DNA of 64,000 bases from NCBI RefSeq assembly GCF_900067135.1, contig NZ_FJUR01000001.1:2049501-2113500 (forward strand), in the 5' to 3' direction. Position 1 is the stretch's first letter. The number at the start of each line of letters is the position of its first letter. Of this stretch, positions 38,844 through 46,279 are shown piece after piece. The position numbers and the translations under genes were made by a program. The notes beneath the pieces were generated by a model. The model searched no databases, was not told where the DNA came from, and worked only from the letters and a program-made list of their open reading frames with translations. The DNA comes from Rhizobium sp. 9140. GTDB lineage: Bacteria; Pseudomonadota; Alphaproteobacteria; Rhizobiales; Rhizobiaceae.

Positions 38844-39215
38844 ATGCCGAAACAGGTAATGATCGTCGAGGACAACGAGCTGAACATGAAGCTCTTCCGC
38901 GACCTGATCGAGGCATCGGGCTACACGACCATCCAGACCCGAAACGGACTGGAGGCACTGGACCTAGCGCGCAAGCACCGGCCCGACCTGATCCTCATGG
39001 ACATCCAGCTGCCGGAAGTGTCCGGCCTTGAGGTGACCAAATGGCTGAAGGAAGACGATGAACTCCACGTCATCCCCGTCATCGCCGTCACGGCCTTCGC
39101 CATGAAGGGTGACGAAGAGCGGATCCGGCAGGGTGGCTGCGAGGCCTATGTCTCCAAGCCGATTTCCGTGCCGAAATTCATCGAGACCATCAAGACCTAC
39201 CTTGGCGATGGTTGA
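38844..39215 (+). CDS. divK: Single-domain response regulator DivK
   Basis: A CheY-like receiver with no output domain, 123 residues. Phospho-acceptor Asp 53 ([11 protein letters not shown]), the acidic pair in V-E-D-N-E-L-N and Lys 105 (V-S-K-P-I) are all present. DivK is phosphorylated by PleC/DivJ-type kinases and controls the DivL-CckA-CtrA pathway, setting polarity and the cell cycle. The identity is supported by strong similarity of the receiver motifs to Caulobacter DivK and by pleD directly downstream. The frame extends upstream, but GGAAGG before 38844 fixes the start. Confidence 0.93.
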   Translation: MPKQVMIVEDNELNMKLFRDLIEASGYTTIQTRNGLEALDLARKHRPDLILMDIQLPEVSGLEVTKWLKEDDELHVIPVIAVTAFAMKGDEERIRQGGCEAYVSKPISVPKFIETIKTYLGDG

Positions 39216-39336
39216 CCGACATTTGCGATTGCCGCGACGCAGCCGCCATGATGGTGCGCTCGAGTGATCATGTAACCCCTCGCACCGGCCGATTCTGGCC
39301 CAGCAGGACGAAGGGCGATAGGACAGGACGGACCGC

Positions 39337-40704
39337 ATGACCGCACGCATTCTCGTCGTCGACGACATACCGGCAAACGTTAAACTGCTGGAGGCGAGGC
39401 TCGTCGCGGAATATTTCGACGTCCTCACGGCTTCCGACGGCTATCAGGCGCTCGCCATCTGCGATAGCCGCCCGGTCGATATCATCCTTCTCGATATCAT
39501 GATGCCGGGCATCGACGGCTTCGAGGTCTGCGAGCGGCTGAAGGCGAACCCGAAGACGGCACATATCCCGGTCGTCATGGTCACCGCGCTCGACCAGCCG
39601 TCCGACCGGGTGCGCGGCCTGAAGGCCGGCGCAGACGACTTCCTGACCAAGCCTGTCAACGATCTCCAGCTGATGTCGCGAGTCAAAAGTCTTGTCCGCT
39701 TGAAGAACGTCAGCGACGAGCTGCGCCTGCGCGCCGAAACGGCAAAGAGCGTCGGCTTCGAGGATCTTTCGAACGCCGAACGTCCGGACGAGCCGGGAAA
39801 TGTCCTGCTCGTGGATGCCCGTGCCAGCTCGCAGGACCGCATCGCCCGCGCCCTCAAGCCCTTGGCCGGCCTGACGATCATGAGCGACCCGCAGGCAGCC
39901 CTGTTCGAAGCGGCGGAGCAGCCCTTCGACCTTGTCATCGTCAATGCGAACTTCGACGACTACGATCCGTTGCGGCTCTGCTCGCAGCTGCGTTCGCTGG
40001 AACGGACGCGCTACATCCCCATTCTCCTGGTGGCCGAGCAGGGGGCGGAGGATCTCGTGGTGCGCGCGCTCGATCTCGGCGTAACCGATTACATCATGCG
40101 GCCGATCGATCCGAACGAGCTGATCGCGCGCTCGCTCACGCAGATCCGCCGCAAACAATGCAACGATCGCCTGCGCCTCAGTGTCCACCAGACCATCGAA
40201 CTGGCCATCACCGATGGCCTGACAGGGCTTCACAACCGCCGCTATCTCGATAACCATCTCAAGCTTCTGATCGAGCGCGCCACGAAGCGTGGCCGCAGCC
40301 TGTCGATCTGCGTCACGGATATCGACCGCTTCAAGATCGTCAACGACACACATGGGCATGATGCGGGAGACGAGGTGCTGCGCGAATTTGCCCGACGCCT
40401 TCGCAGCACCGTCCGCGGCGCCGATCTCGCCTGCCGATTCGGCGGCGAGGAGTTCGTGCTGGTCATGCCGGACACGGATGCGGGCACCGCAAGCGCCATT
40501 GCCGAGCGCCTTCGCGCGAGCATCGAGACGACGCCCTTCCAGTTGCAGGATCGCAGCAAAGAGCTGACGATCACGGCATCCATGGGAATTGCTACGCTCG
40601 ACCCTGCCGGCGAAACAGCCGATAGTTTCCTCAAACGTGCGGATACGGCGCTCTACCAGGCCAAGCGCAACGGGCGAAACCAGGTGGTGGGTGCCGCGGC
40701 CTGA
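39337..40704 (+). CDS. pleD: Diguanylate cyclase response regulator PleD
   Basis: Makes cyclic di-GMP when phosphorylated and dimerised. 455 residues: a first receiver (Asp 53 in L-L-D-I-M-M-P-G), a second degenerate receiver (about 155-270) where the acceptor region reads V-N-A-N-F-D-D, and a C-terminal GGDEF domain with G-G-E-E-F. The inhibitory site R-G-A-D lies five residues before the signature, so product feedback should work. In Caulobacter PleD drives the flagellum-to-stalk transition; in rhizobia it affects polarity and attachment. It lies 121 bases after divK. Confidence 0.95.
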   Translation: MTARILVVDDIPANVKLLEARLVAEYFDVLTASDGYQALAICDSRPVDIILLDIMMPGIDGFEVCERLKANPKTAHIPVVMVTALDQPSDRVRGLKAGADDFLTKPVNDLQLMSRVKSLVRLKNVSDELRLRAETAKSVGFEDLSNAERPDEPGNVLLVDARASSQDRIARALKPLAGLTIMSDPQAALFEAAEQPFDLVIVNANFDDYDPLRLCSQLRSLERTRYIPILLVAEQGAEDLVVRALDLGVTDYIMRPIDPNELIARSLTQIRRKQCNDRLRLSVHQTIELAITDGLTGLHNRRYLDNHLKLLIERATKRGRSLSICVTDIDRFKIVNDTHGHDAGDEVLREFARRLRSTVRGADLACRFGGEEFVLVMPDTDAGTASAIAERLRASIETTPFQLQDRSKELTITASMGIATLDPAGETADSFLKRADTALYQAKRNGRNQVVGAAA

Positions 40705-40752
40705 GGCCGCCTTTCGGCGAATCGCAGATCGAGGACGTCGGTCGTCGCGGAA

Positions 40753-40781
40753 TTGACATCGAGGCGTGGCACAGTGCTACG
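40753..40781 (+). promoter_or_regulatory. Candidate promoter downstream of pleD
   Basis: TTGACA at 40753-40758 is followed 17 bases later by GCTACG. The -35 is perfect; the -10 is weak. It lies about 180 bases before the structured RNA candidate and could drive it with a longer precursor. Confidence 0.25.
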
Positions 40782-40959
40782 TCACGTCATCACGCGCTTG
40801 TGCGGTCCTGCAGCGGCATCTGGCAAATTACGGCAGAAAAGCGCCGCAATTTCTCCCGAATCGGTCTTCACGTCGTGGATCTTGTTAACCATGACTGTAT
40901 CAAAGCGAACCAAGCTTTAAGATTTCATTGATTTTCTTCTGCATCTCGCCGATGTTCTT

Positions 40960-41135
40960 ATTCAGGGGAGGTCTTACGCTCCCAAGCCGATCAGTTACCC
41001 CATGATGTCAGGTCCGCCGCATCTCCTGGGTCGTGGGGTCGTCGGCCGGTACGTATCAGCGGTTCCTCGTGCCGCTCTGCGTGCCGGCCGGCATCCGTTC
41101 AACGCCGCTTCTGTTTTCAGGAGCGGCGTTTTTCG
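40960..41135 (+). ncRNA. Candidate structured small RNA between pleD and rpmG
   Basis: Four successive helices and no convincing frame. They are: a 5-pair GGGAG/CTCCC hairpin (40966-40983); an 8-pair CCCCATGA/TCGTGGGG stem with one G-U (40998-41038); a 10-pair stem with one G-U at 41044-41053/41080-41089 that encloses a further 5-pair helix; and a terminal 9-pair hairpin (41101-41109/41122-41130) running into TTTCG. The last is a rightward Rho-independent terminator about 400 bases beyond pleD. Either it is an independent sRNA or a structured pleD 3' UTR. Ends are estimates. Confidence 0.45.
41101..41135 (+). terminator. Rho-independent terminator, rightward
   Basis: Perfect 9-base stem AACGCCGCT/AGCGGCGTT with a 12-base loop, then TTTCGTTTG. 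It ends the candidate small RNA, or pleD read-through. Confidence 0.65.
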
Positions 41136-41202
41136 TTTGCGCATGTCGATGTCCGTCGCGGCTGCACAGGAAGCGTCTGCTTTCAGCAAAGTCCCCAGAC
41201 GC

Positions 41203-41239
41203 AAAAAAGGCGCCTGACGAAGCCGTCGGCGCCCTTTTT
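41203..41239 (-). terminator. Terminator of rpmG, bidirectional form
   Basis: A GC-rich stem (GGCGCC with GGCGCC, extended by an inner GACG/CGTC helix) flanked by six A's on one side and five T's on the other. On the minus strand it follows the rpmG stop by 20 bases. Confidence 0.8.
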
Positions 41240-41259
41240 GAATTGAGAGAAACAAGATC

Positions 41260-41427
41260 TTACTTGATCTTGGTTTCCTTGAACTCGACATGCTTGCGTA
41301 CGACCGGGTCGTACTTCGTCATGCTGAACTTGTCTGTCTTGGTGCGGCTGTTCTTCGAGGTCACGTAGAAGAAACCCGTGTCGGCCGTCGACAGCAGCTT
41401 GATCTTGATTTTTGCAGCTTTCGCCAT
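41260..41427 (-). CDS. rpmG: 50S ribosomal protein L33
   Basis: A 55-residue ribosomal protein with the usual [12 protein letters not shown] start, [10 protein letters not shown] centre and [18 protein letters not shown] end. It lacks the two Cys pairs of zinc-binding L33, so it is the zinc-independent form. A longer in-frame start at 41466 is rejected because the ATG at 41427 gives the exact family N-terminus. A candidate promoter and a strong terminator bracket it as a single-gene unit. Confidence 0.97.
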   Translation of the reverse strand: MAKAAKIKIKLLSTADTGFFYVTSKNSRTKTDKFSMTKYDPVVRKHVEFKETKIK

Positions 41428-41493
41428 GGTCGTCCTGCCTTCTAAAATAACAAAGCCGGACTTCACAAAAAAGGTCCCGGCGAGCTTGGCGCG

Positions 41494-41521
41494 AAACTAC
41501 AAATCGCGCCCGAAAAGTCAA
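41494..41521 (-). promoter_or_regulatory. Candidate rpmG promoter
   Basis: On the minus strand TTGACT (41516-41521) and TAGTTT (41494-41499) are 16 bases apart, about 70 bases before the rpmG start. The -35 overlaps the end of the MFS gene. Confidence 0.4.
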
Positions 41522-42702
41522 CCCTGTTTCGGCTTATAAACCAGGCGAACCAGGGAAAGCACGATGTAAAGGCCGAAGAATCCGGCGATCGACCACGCAA
41601 AGCCGTCATTGCCGAAGACATCCATCGAGGCGCCGATGACCTGCGGCCCGGCCACGGTGCCCAGCGCATAGCAGAACACGAAGGCGGCATTGGCGGCGGC
41701 CAGCTCCGGCCCGTGCAGCCGCGAACCGAGATGGCTGAGCCCGATCGTATAGAGGCCGGAGATGATGCCGCCCCACAGAAGCAGGATCGCCGCCAGCGCG
41801 TACCAGTTGGTCGACAGGGTGGGCAGGCTCAGCGCGCCGGCAAAGCCGATGACGGTGAGCGCCACGAGAAGCTTGCGGCGGTCCTTCATGCGATCCGACA
41901 GGAGGCCAAGCGGGATCTGGAAGATGAGGTTTCCCACGCCCATGATGGTGAGAAGCAGAGCCGCCTGTGATTCGGAGAAGCCGACGCGGGTGCCGTAGAC
42001 CGGAAAGAGCGACAGGCCTCCATATTCCACCGCGCCGAACACGAAGACGGCAGCCGTCGCCATCGGCACCATGTAAACGTAGCGAAGGAAATGCATCTCC
42101 GGCATCTCGTCGATATCGGGACTTTCCTTGCGGGCGATGATGATCGGGATCGCGCCGAGCAGGATAATGCCGGCACCGACGGCGAAGGGCAGGATGCCTT
42201 CGCTGCCGAGCAGGGAGAAGAGCAGAGGCCCGGCGGCGAAGCCGAGCGACAGGACGGTGCCGTAGATGCCGAACACCAGCCCACGGCGGTGCGAGGGGGC
42301 CGTGGCGTTGATCCAGAACTCGGAGAGGACGAAGAGAATGGTAATGCCGCTCTGGAAGACGATTCGCAGCGGGAACCACAGCCAGAAATTCTCGACGAAA
42401 TAGAAGCCGAGCGCGGGCGCAGCTGCCAGCACCACGGCAGCCACCATGACCTGCGCCACGCCGAACCGGTGTGCCAGCCGTGTCGTGAAGGAGGCGGCGA
42501 CCATGGAGGCGAGGCCCGCCACAGTGGAGTTCAGGCCGATCAGCGTCGAGGAGACGCCGCGCCGTTCCATGATGAAGCTGAGGAGAGGCACGCCAAGGCC
42601 GATGGCGATGCCGACCGTGGTGACGGCGGCAAGGGCCGCGATCAGCGACAGCCAATGGATATCCTCAACCGGCCGAGACGAGCCAGGGGTCGTCTGAGAC
42701 AT
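41518..42702 (-). CDS. MFS transporter, YcaD-like
   Basis: A 12-helix major facilitator superfamily protein, 394 residues. The N-terminal half has G-V-P-L-L-S-F-I-M-E-R-R-G and L-A-H-R-F-G; the middle cytoplasmic loop carries the acidic stretch P-D-I-D-E-M-P-E-M. The second half has the duplicate motif L-S-D-R-M-K-D-R-R-K. The overall pattern fits the YcaD/UMF23-type group of unknown substrate. It lies just after the NUDIX gene (9 bases) and probably belongs to the same leftward transcript. Confidence 0.88.
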   Translation of the reverse strand: MSQTTPGSSRPVEDIHWLSLIAALAAVTTVGIAIGLGVPLLSFIMERRGVSSTLIGLNSTVAGLASMVAASFTTRLAHRFGVAQVMVAAVVLAAAPALGFYFVENFWLWFPLRIVFQSGITILFVLSEFWINATAPSHRRGLVFGIYGTVLSLGFAAGPLLFSLLGSEGILPFAVGAGIILLGAIPIIIARKESPDIDEMPEMHFLRYVYMVPMATAAVFVFGAVEYGGLSLFPVYGTRVGFSESQAALLLTIMGVGNLIFQIPLGLLSDRMKDRRKLLVALTVIGFAGALSLPTLSTNWYALAAILLLWGGIISGLYTIGLSHLGSRLHGPELAAANAAFVFCYALGTVAGPQVIGASMDVFGNDGFAWSIAGFFGLYIVLSLVRLVYKPKQG

Positions 42703-42711
42703 TCGGTGTCC

Positions 42712-43416
42712 TCACAGAAGATCGCGGATGGGTCGTCCATTCCGGACGTGGAAATACGGCACGGTGCCGTCAAAGCCGAGCAGAGGGTCGGCGTCAAGCC
42801 TCGTGTGCAAGGCTTGGAGAATACGCGCGGTAATATCTGGGATGGAAACCTCCGAGGGGTCGCCGACGGGAACCCAGCGCAGGTCCTCAAGCTCTCGGCT
42901 GTCCTGCAGTCCGCTGAGATCGAGTTCGACCTCGTCGGTGAAGAGCGCGAAGAAATGGGTGTCGAATCGCCTGACATGCCCCGGCGGCGTCAGTGCGCGG
43001 GCGACATAGCGCAGGCGGTCGAGTTCGGGGCGGAAGGGAAGGATGCCGGAACAGGGCGGCCCCACGGCAAGGCTCGTCTCCTCGTGCAACTCCCGCATGG
43101 CGGCAAGCGCGAGCGCACGGACGGCGGATACGGACATGCGTCCGCGATAGATGCCGACAAGGCGATCGATCAGCGGTGCCGGGAGGTCGCTCGCAAAGGC
43201 GATCCTGTGATCGCCCGGATCCCGTCGCCCGCCGGGAAAGACATGAAGGTCGGGCATGAAAACATGCTTCGTGTTGCGCCGGCCCACCAGCACGCGGACG
43301 GTATCGCCGCTCCGGTCGAGAAGGAGGAGGGAGGCCGCAAGCCGCGGCCGCAGAGCTTTTGTCGCCGGGATGACCGCCTCGGACGTGCCGCCGGTTGCGG
43401 CATCATCGCTGCGCAT
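42712..43416 (-). CDS. NUDIX hydrolase
   Basis: A 234-residue NUDIX protein. The catalytic R-E-L-H-E-E-T half-motif is intact, preceded by the strand M-P-D-L-H-V-F-P-G-G. About 30 residues are inserted between the Gly pair and the R-E-x-x-E-E helix, a layout seen in the NUDT7/NUDT19-like coenzyme A or acyl-CoA diphosphatases; this assignment is inference. The frame continues upstream, but the ATG at 43416 overlaps the DUF983 stop and gives the proper N-terminus. Confidence 0.88.
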   Translation of the reverse strand: MRSDDAATGGTSEAVIPATKALRPRLAASLLLLDRSGDTVRVLVGRRNTKHVFMPDLHVFPGGRRDPGDHRIAFASDLPAPLIDRLVGIYRGRMSVSAVRALALAAMRELHEETSLAVGPPCSGILPFRPELDRLRYVARALTPPGHVRRFDTHFFALFTDEVELDLSGLQDSRELEDLRWVPVGDPSEVSIPDITARILQALHTRLDADPLLGFDGTVPYFHVRNGRPIRDLL

Positions 43417-43898
43417 CAGGTGCGGTCCTGCGACGGCAATTCGTCTTCCGGCCGATCCTCGTGTCCGCCGAAGCCGTGCATGCGCAACGCCCATTGCAGC
43501 CCGACGACACCGCCCTTGACCGGCTGCATGAGGGCTATCGAGCCGGCAATCGTGATCGGCACCCAGATGGCGAGGTGCTGCCAGTTCGACAGCGTCACCA
43601 GCATTTCCGTCATCATGAAGCCTCCGAGCACCAGGTGGCCGACGATCGTGACGACGATATACGGCGGAAAATCGTCGGCACGATGATGATGCAGCGCTTC
43701 TCCACAGGCGGAACAGGTGTCGTTGACCTTGAGGAACCGACCGAACATGCGCCCTTGGCCGCAGTTCGGACACCGGTTGAGAAGCCCGCGCCGGATCGAG
43801 CGCCCGACAGGACGGTCGGTCATAGGGGCATCGCCGAGATGTAGCGTTTCTGCCCCCGGTCGTGCGCCACTCTCACTCATGTCACCACCATTCGTCAT
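43416..43898 (-). CDS. DUF983 family protein
   Basis: A 160-residue protein with an N-terminal zinc ribbon (C-P-N-C-G-Q-G then C-S-A-C-G) and two C-terminal membrane helices. DUF983 members are small membrane proteins of unknown function often near cytochrome oxidase or, as here, rnr and NUDIX genes. Two possible starts (43898 and 43880); the first is used. Its stop overlaps the NUDIX start by one base, and it lies five bases after rnr, so rnr, DUF983, NUDIX and MFS probably form one operon. Confidence 0.88.
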   Translation of the reverse strand: MTNGGDMSESGARPGAETLHLGDAPMTDRPVGRSIRRGLLNRCPNCGQGRMFGRFLKVNDTCSACGEALHHHRADDFPPYIVVTIVGHLVLGGFMMTEMLVTLSNWQHLAIWVPITIAGSIALMQPVKGGVVGLQWALRMHGFGGHEDRPEDELPSQDRT

Positions 43899-43903
43899 CG
43901 GAA

Positions 43904-46276
43904 TCAGCGCCGCCCACGCGGTGGCCGGGTGCCGGGCGCCTTGCGGGCAGCGGCCTTGTCCCGGCGTCCTGCCTTGTGGAAGGAGCGCGTCGCCGTCGGC
44001 ATCTTGCGGCCCTCGTCCAGCATTTCAAAACGCAGGGCGCCGGCCAACGGCACGGCATCCACGAGCTTTACCCGCACCTCGTCGCCGAGGCGGTAGCCGA
44101 GACCGGTCTTGTCGCCGACCAGCGCCATATGCGCCTCGTCGAAGATGAAATAGTCACGCCCGAGCGTCGAGATCGGCACGAAACCGTCAGCGCCATATTG
44201 CGGCAGGGAGATGAACAGGCCTGACTTCGTGACGCCGGACACGCGGCCATCGAACTCCTCGTTCACGCGGCCGCTCAGATGATGGGCGATCAGTCGGTCG
44301 ATCGTGTCACGCTCGGCCGCCATCGCGCGCCGCTCGAAAGTCGAGATCTCCGCAGCGATATCCTCTAGCGCGCCTTCTTCTGCCGGTGTGATGGCGCCTT
44401 CGCCGAGCCCCAGCGATCCTACCAGCGCGCGATGCACGATAAGGTCGGCATAGCGCCGGATGGGCGAGGTGAAGTGAGCGTACTTCATCAGGTTCAGGCC
44501 GAAATGGCCGATATTCTCGGGACTGTAGACCGCCTGGCTCTGCGAGCGAAGCACCATCTGGTTGACGATGGTCTCGTAGGGCTGGTCCTCGGCCTTCGCA
44601 AGAATGCCATTGAAGTGGTTGGCGCGCATGTTGCCGCCCTTGACCAGCGTCAGGTCGAGCGTCGCCAGAAATTCGCGCAGCGTCTCCTGCTTGGCGAGTG
44701 ACGGCGCATCGTGGACGCGATAGACGAGCGGCTGGCGTTTGATCTCCAGCGTTTCGGCGGCCGCCACGTTCGCCTGGATCATCATCTCCTCGATCAGCTT
44801 GTGCGCATCGAGCCTGTCCGGCACGAAGACGCGATCGACCGTGCCATCCGGCTTGAGAAGGATCTTGCGCTCGGGCATATTGAGTTCGAGCGGCTGGCGT
44901 CGGTTCCGCCCGATGGTGAGGATGCGATAGGCGTCCCAGAGCGGCTTGAGGATGGGCTCCAGCAGAGGGCCGGTCTTGTCATCGGGCGCGCCGTCGATCG
45001 CCGCCTGGGCTTGGTTGTAGGAGAGCTTGGCCGCACTCTTCATCATGATGCGATGAAAGGTGTGTCCGATCTTCCGGCCTTCGCTTGTAAAGCGCATGCG
45101 CACCGCAAGCGCCGGCCGGTCCACTGTCTCCTTCAGCGAGCACAGTTCGTTCGAGATACGCTCGGGCAGCATGGGGACGACACGGTCCGGGAAGTAGACG
45201 GAGTTGCCGCGCTTCAGCGCCTCGTTGTCCAGCGCCGATTTCGGCCGCACATACCAGGAGACATCGGCGATCGCGACGGTGACGATCACGCCGCCCGCGT
45301 TCTCCGGTGATGTGTCCGGTTCCGCGTGCACGGCGTCGTCATGGTCCTTGGCGTCGGCCGGGTCGATGGTGATCAGCGGCAGCGAGCGCCAGTCCTCACG
45401 GTGCGACATCGTCGCAGGACCGGCGGCCTCCGCTTCGCGAATGACACTGTCGGGGAAGATATAGGGAATGCCGTGTGCGTGAATGGCGATCATGGAGATC
45501 GCCTTTTCCGAAGAGACCGAACCGATGATCGACTTCACTTCGGCCTTGGCAAGCCCGAACCGGCCGGAGCGGACGATTTCGACCTCAACCAGATCGCCGT
45601 CCCTGGCCTCGCCGACGCCGCTCGCTTCGACGTCCATCTCCTCGCCGCGCTTGTCAATGGGCATGATGCGGCCGGTGCCGGCCGGCATCTCACGGAAGAC
45701 GCCGAGTGCCGCATTGGCGCTGCGGCGGCGATCGAGCACCTTGACGATGCGGCCGGTATAGGCGGGGCCGGTCGGCTCCTTGGAGGGGAAGATCTTGGCC
45801 AGCACGCGGTCGCCGATGCCGCCGACGGGCATCTTGCCCTTGGCTTTGGCAACGCTCGACTGGCGGATGAGAACGGCCGGTGCGACACCGGAATCGTCGG
45901 GCCACTCGGCCGGACGGGCGACAAGCTCGCCGTCCTTGTCGCGCGTGGTGATGTCGAGAACGGTGACAGGGGGCAGGGCGCCCGGCCGGACGAGCGCGTT
46001 GCGCTTCTTCTCCACGAGACCGTCGTCTTCGAGATCCCGCAGAGCCGCCTTGAGCTCGATGCGCGCTTCGCCCTTCAGGCCGAACGCCCTTGAGATTTCG
46101 CGCTTGGAGGCTTTGTCCGGATTTTCCGCGATGAAACGCATGAGCACGTCACGCGGTGGCACGGCGCCGTGGATGATCGGTGTGTCATCGGCAGGCGGCA
46201 GGGCCGTGCCCGCACGGGCCAGCCGGACCGAAGGTTTTGCGGTCCGTCTCATGCCGATGCGGGGCGATTTGCTCAC
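43904..46276 (-). CDS. rnr: Ribonuclease R
   Basis: A 3'-to-5' exoribonuclease that degrades structured RNA and takes part in rRNA and tmRNA quality control. 790 residues. An N-terminal winged-helix domain (K-A-S-K-R-E-I-S-R-A-F-G), cold-shock domains, the RNB catalytic domain with D-P-A-D-A-K-D-H-D-D-A-V (the metal-binding Asp residues), the Y-A-H-F-T-S-P-I-R-R-Y-A-D-L motif, an S1 domain (F-D-G-R-V-S-G-V-T-K-S-G-L-F), and a Lys/Arg-rich tail. It begins three bases after the topA stop. Confidence 0.96.
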   Translation of the reverse strand: MSKSPRIGMRRTAKPSVRLARAGTALPPADDTPIIHGAVPPRDVLMRFIAENPDKASKREISRAFGLKGEARIELKAALRDLEDDGLVEKKRNALVRPGALPPVTVLDITTRDKDGELVARPAEWPDDSGVAPAVLIRQSSVAKAKGKMPVGGIGDRVLAKIFPSKEPTGPAYTGRIVKVLDRRRSANAALGVFREMPAGTGRIMPIDKRGEEMDVEASGVGEARDGDLVEVEIVRSGRFGLAKAEVKSIIGSVSSEKAISMIAIHAHGIPYIFPDSVIREAEAAGPATMSHREDWRSLPLITIDPADAKDHDDAVHAEPDTSPENAGGVIVTVAIADVSWYVRPKSALDNEALKRGNSVYFPDRVVPMLPERISNELCSLKETVDRPALAVRMRFTSEGRKIGHTFHRIMMKSAAKLSYNQAQAAIDGAPDDKTGPLLEPILKPLWDAYRILTIGRNRRQPLELNMPERKILLKPDGTVDRVFVPDRLDAHKLIEEMMIQANVAAAETLEIKRQPLVYRVHDAPSLAKQETLREFLATLDLTLVKGGNMRANHFNGILAKAEDQPYETIVNQMVLRSQSQAVYSPENIGHFGLNLMKYAHFTSPIRRYADLIVHRALVGSLGLGEGAITPAEEGALEDIAAEISTFERRAMAAERDTIDRLIAHHLSGRVNEEFDGRVSGVTKSGLFISLPQYGADGFVPISTLGRDYFIFDEAHMALVGDKTGLGYRLGDEVRVKLVDAVPLAGALRFEMLDEGRKMPTATRSFHKAGRRDKAAARKAPGTRPPRGRR

Positions 46277-46279
46277 GGT

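Noticed and set aside
42091..43686. A 531-residue rightward frame across MFS, NUDIX and DUF983
   Set aside because: It crosses three real leftward genes with clear motifs and has an implausible composition.
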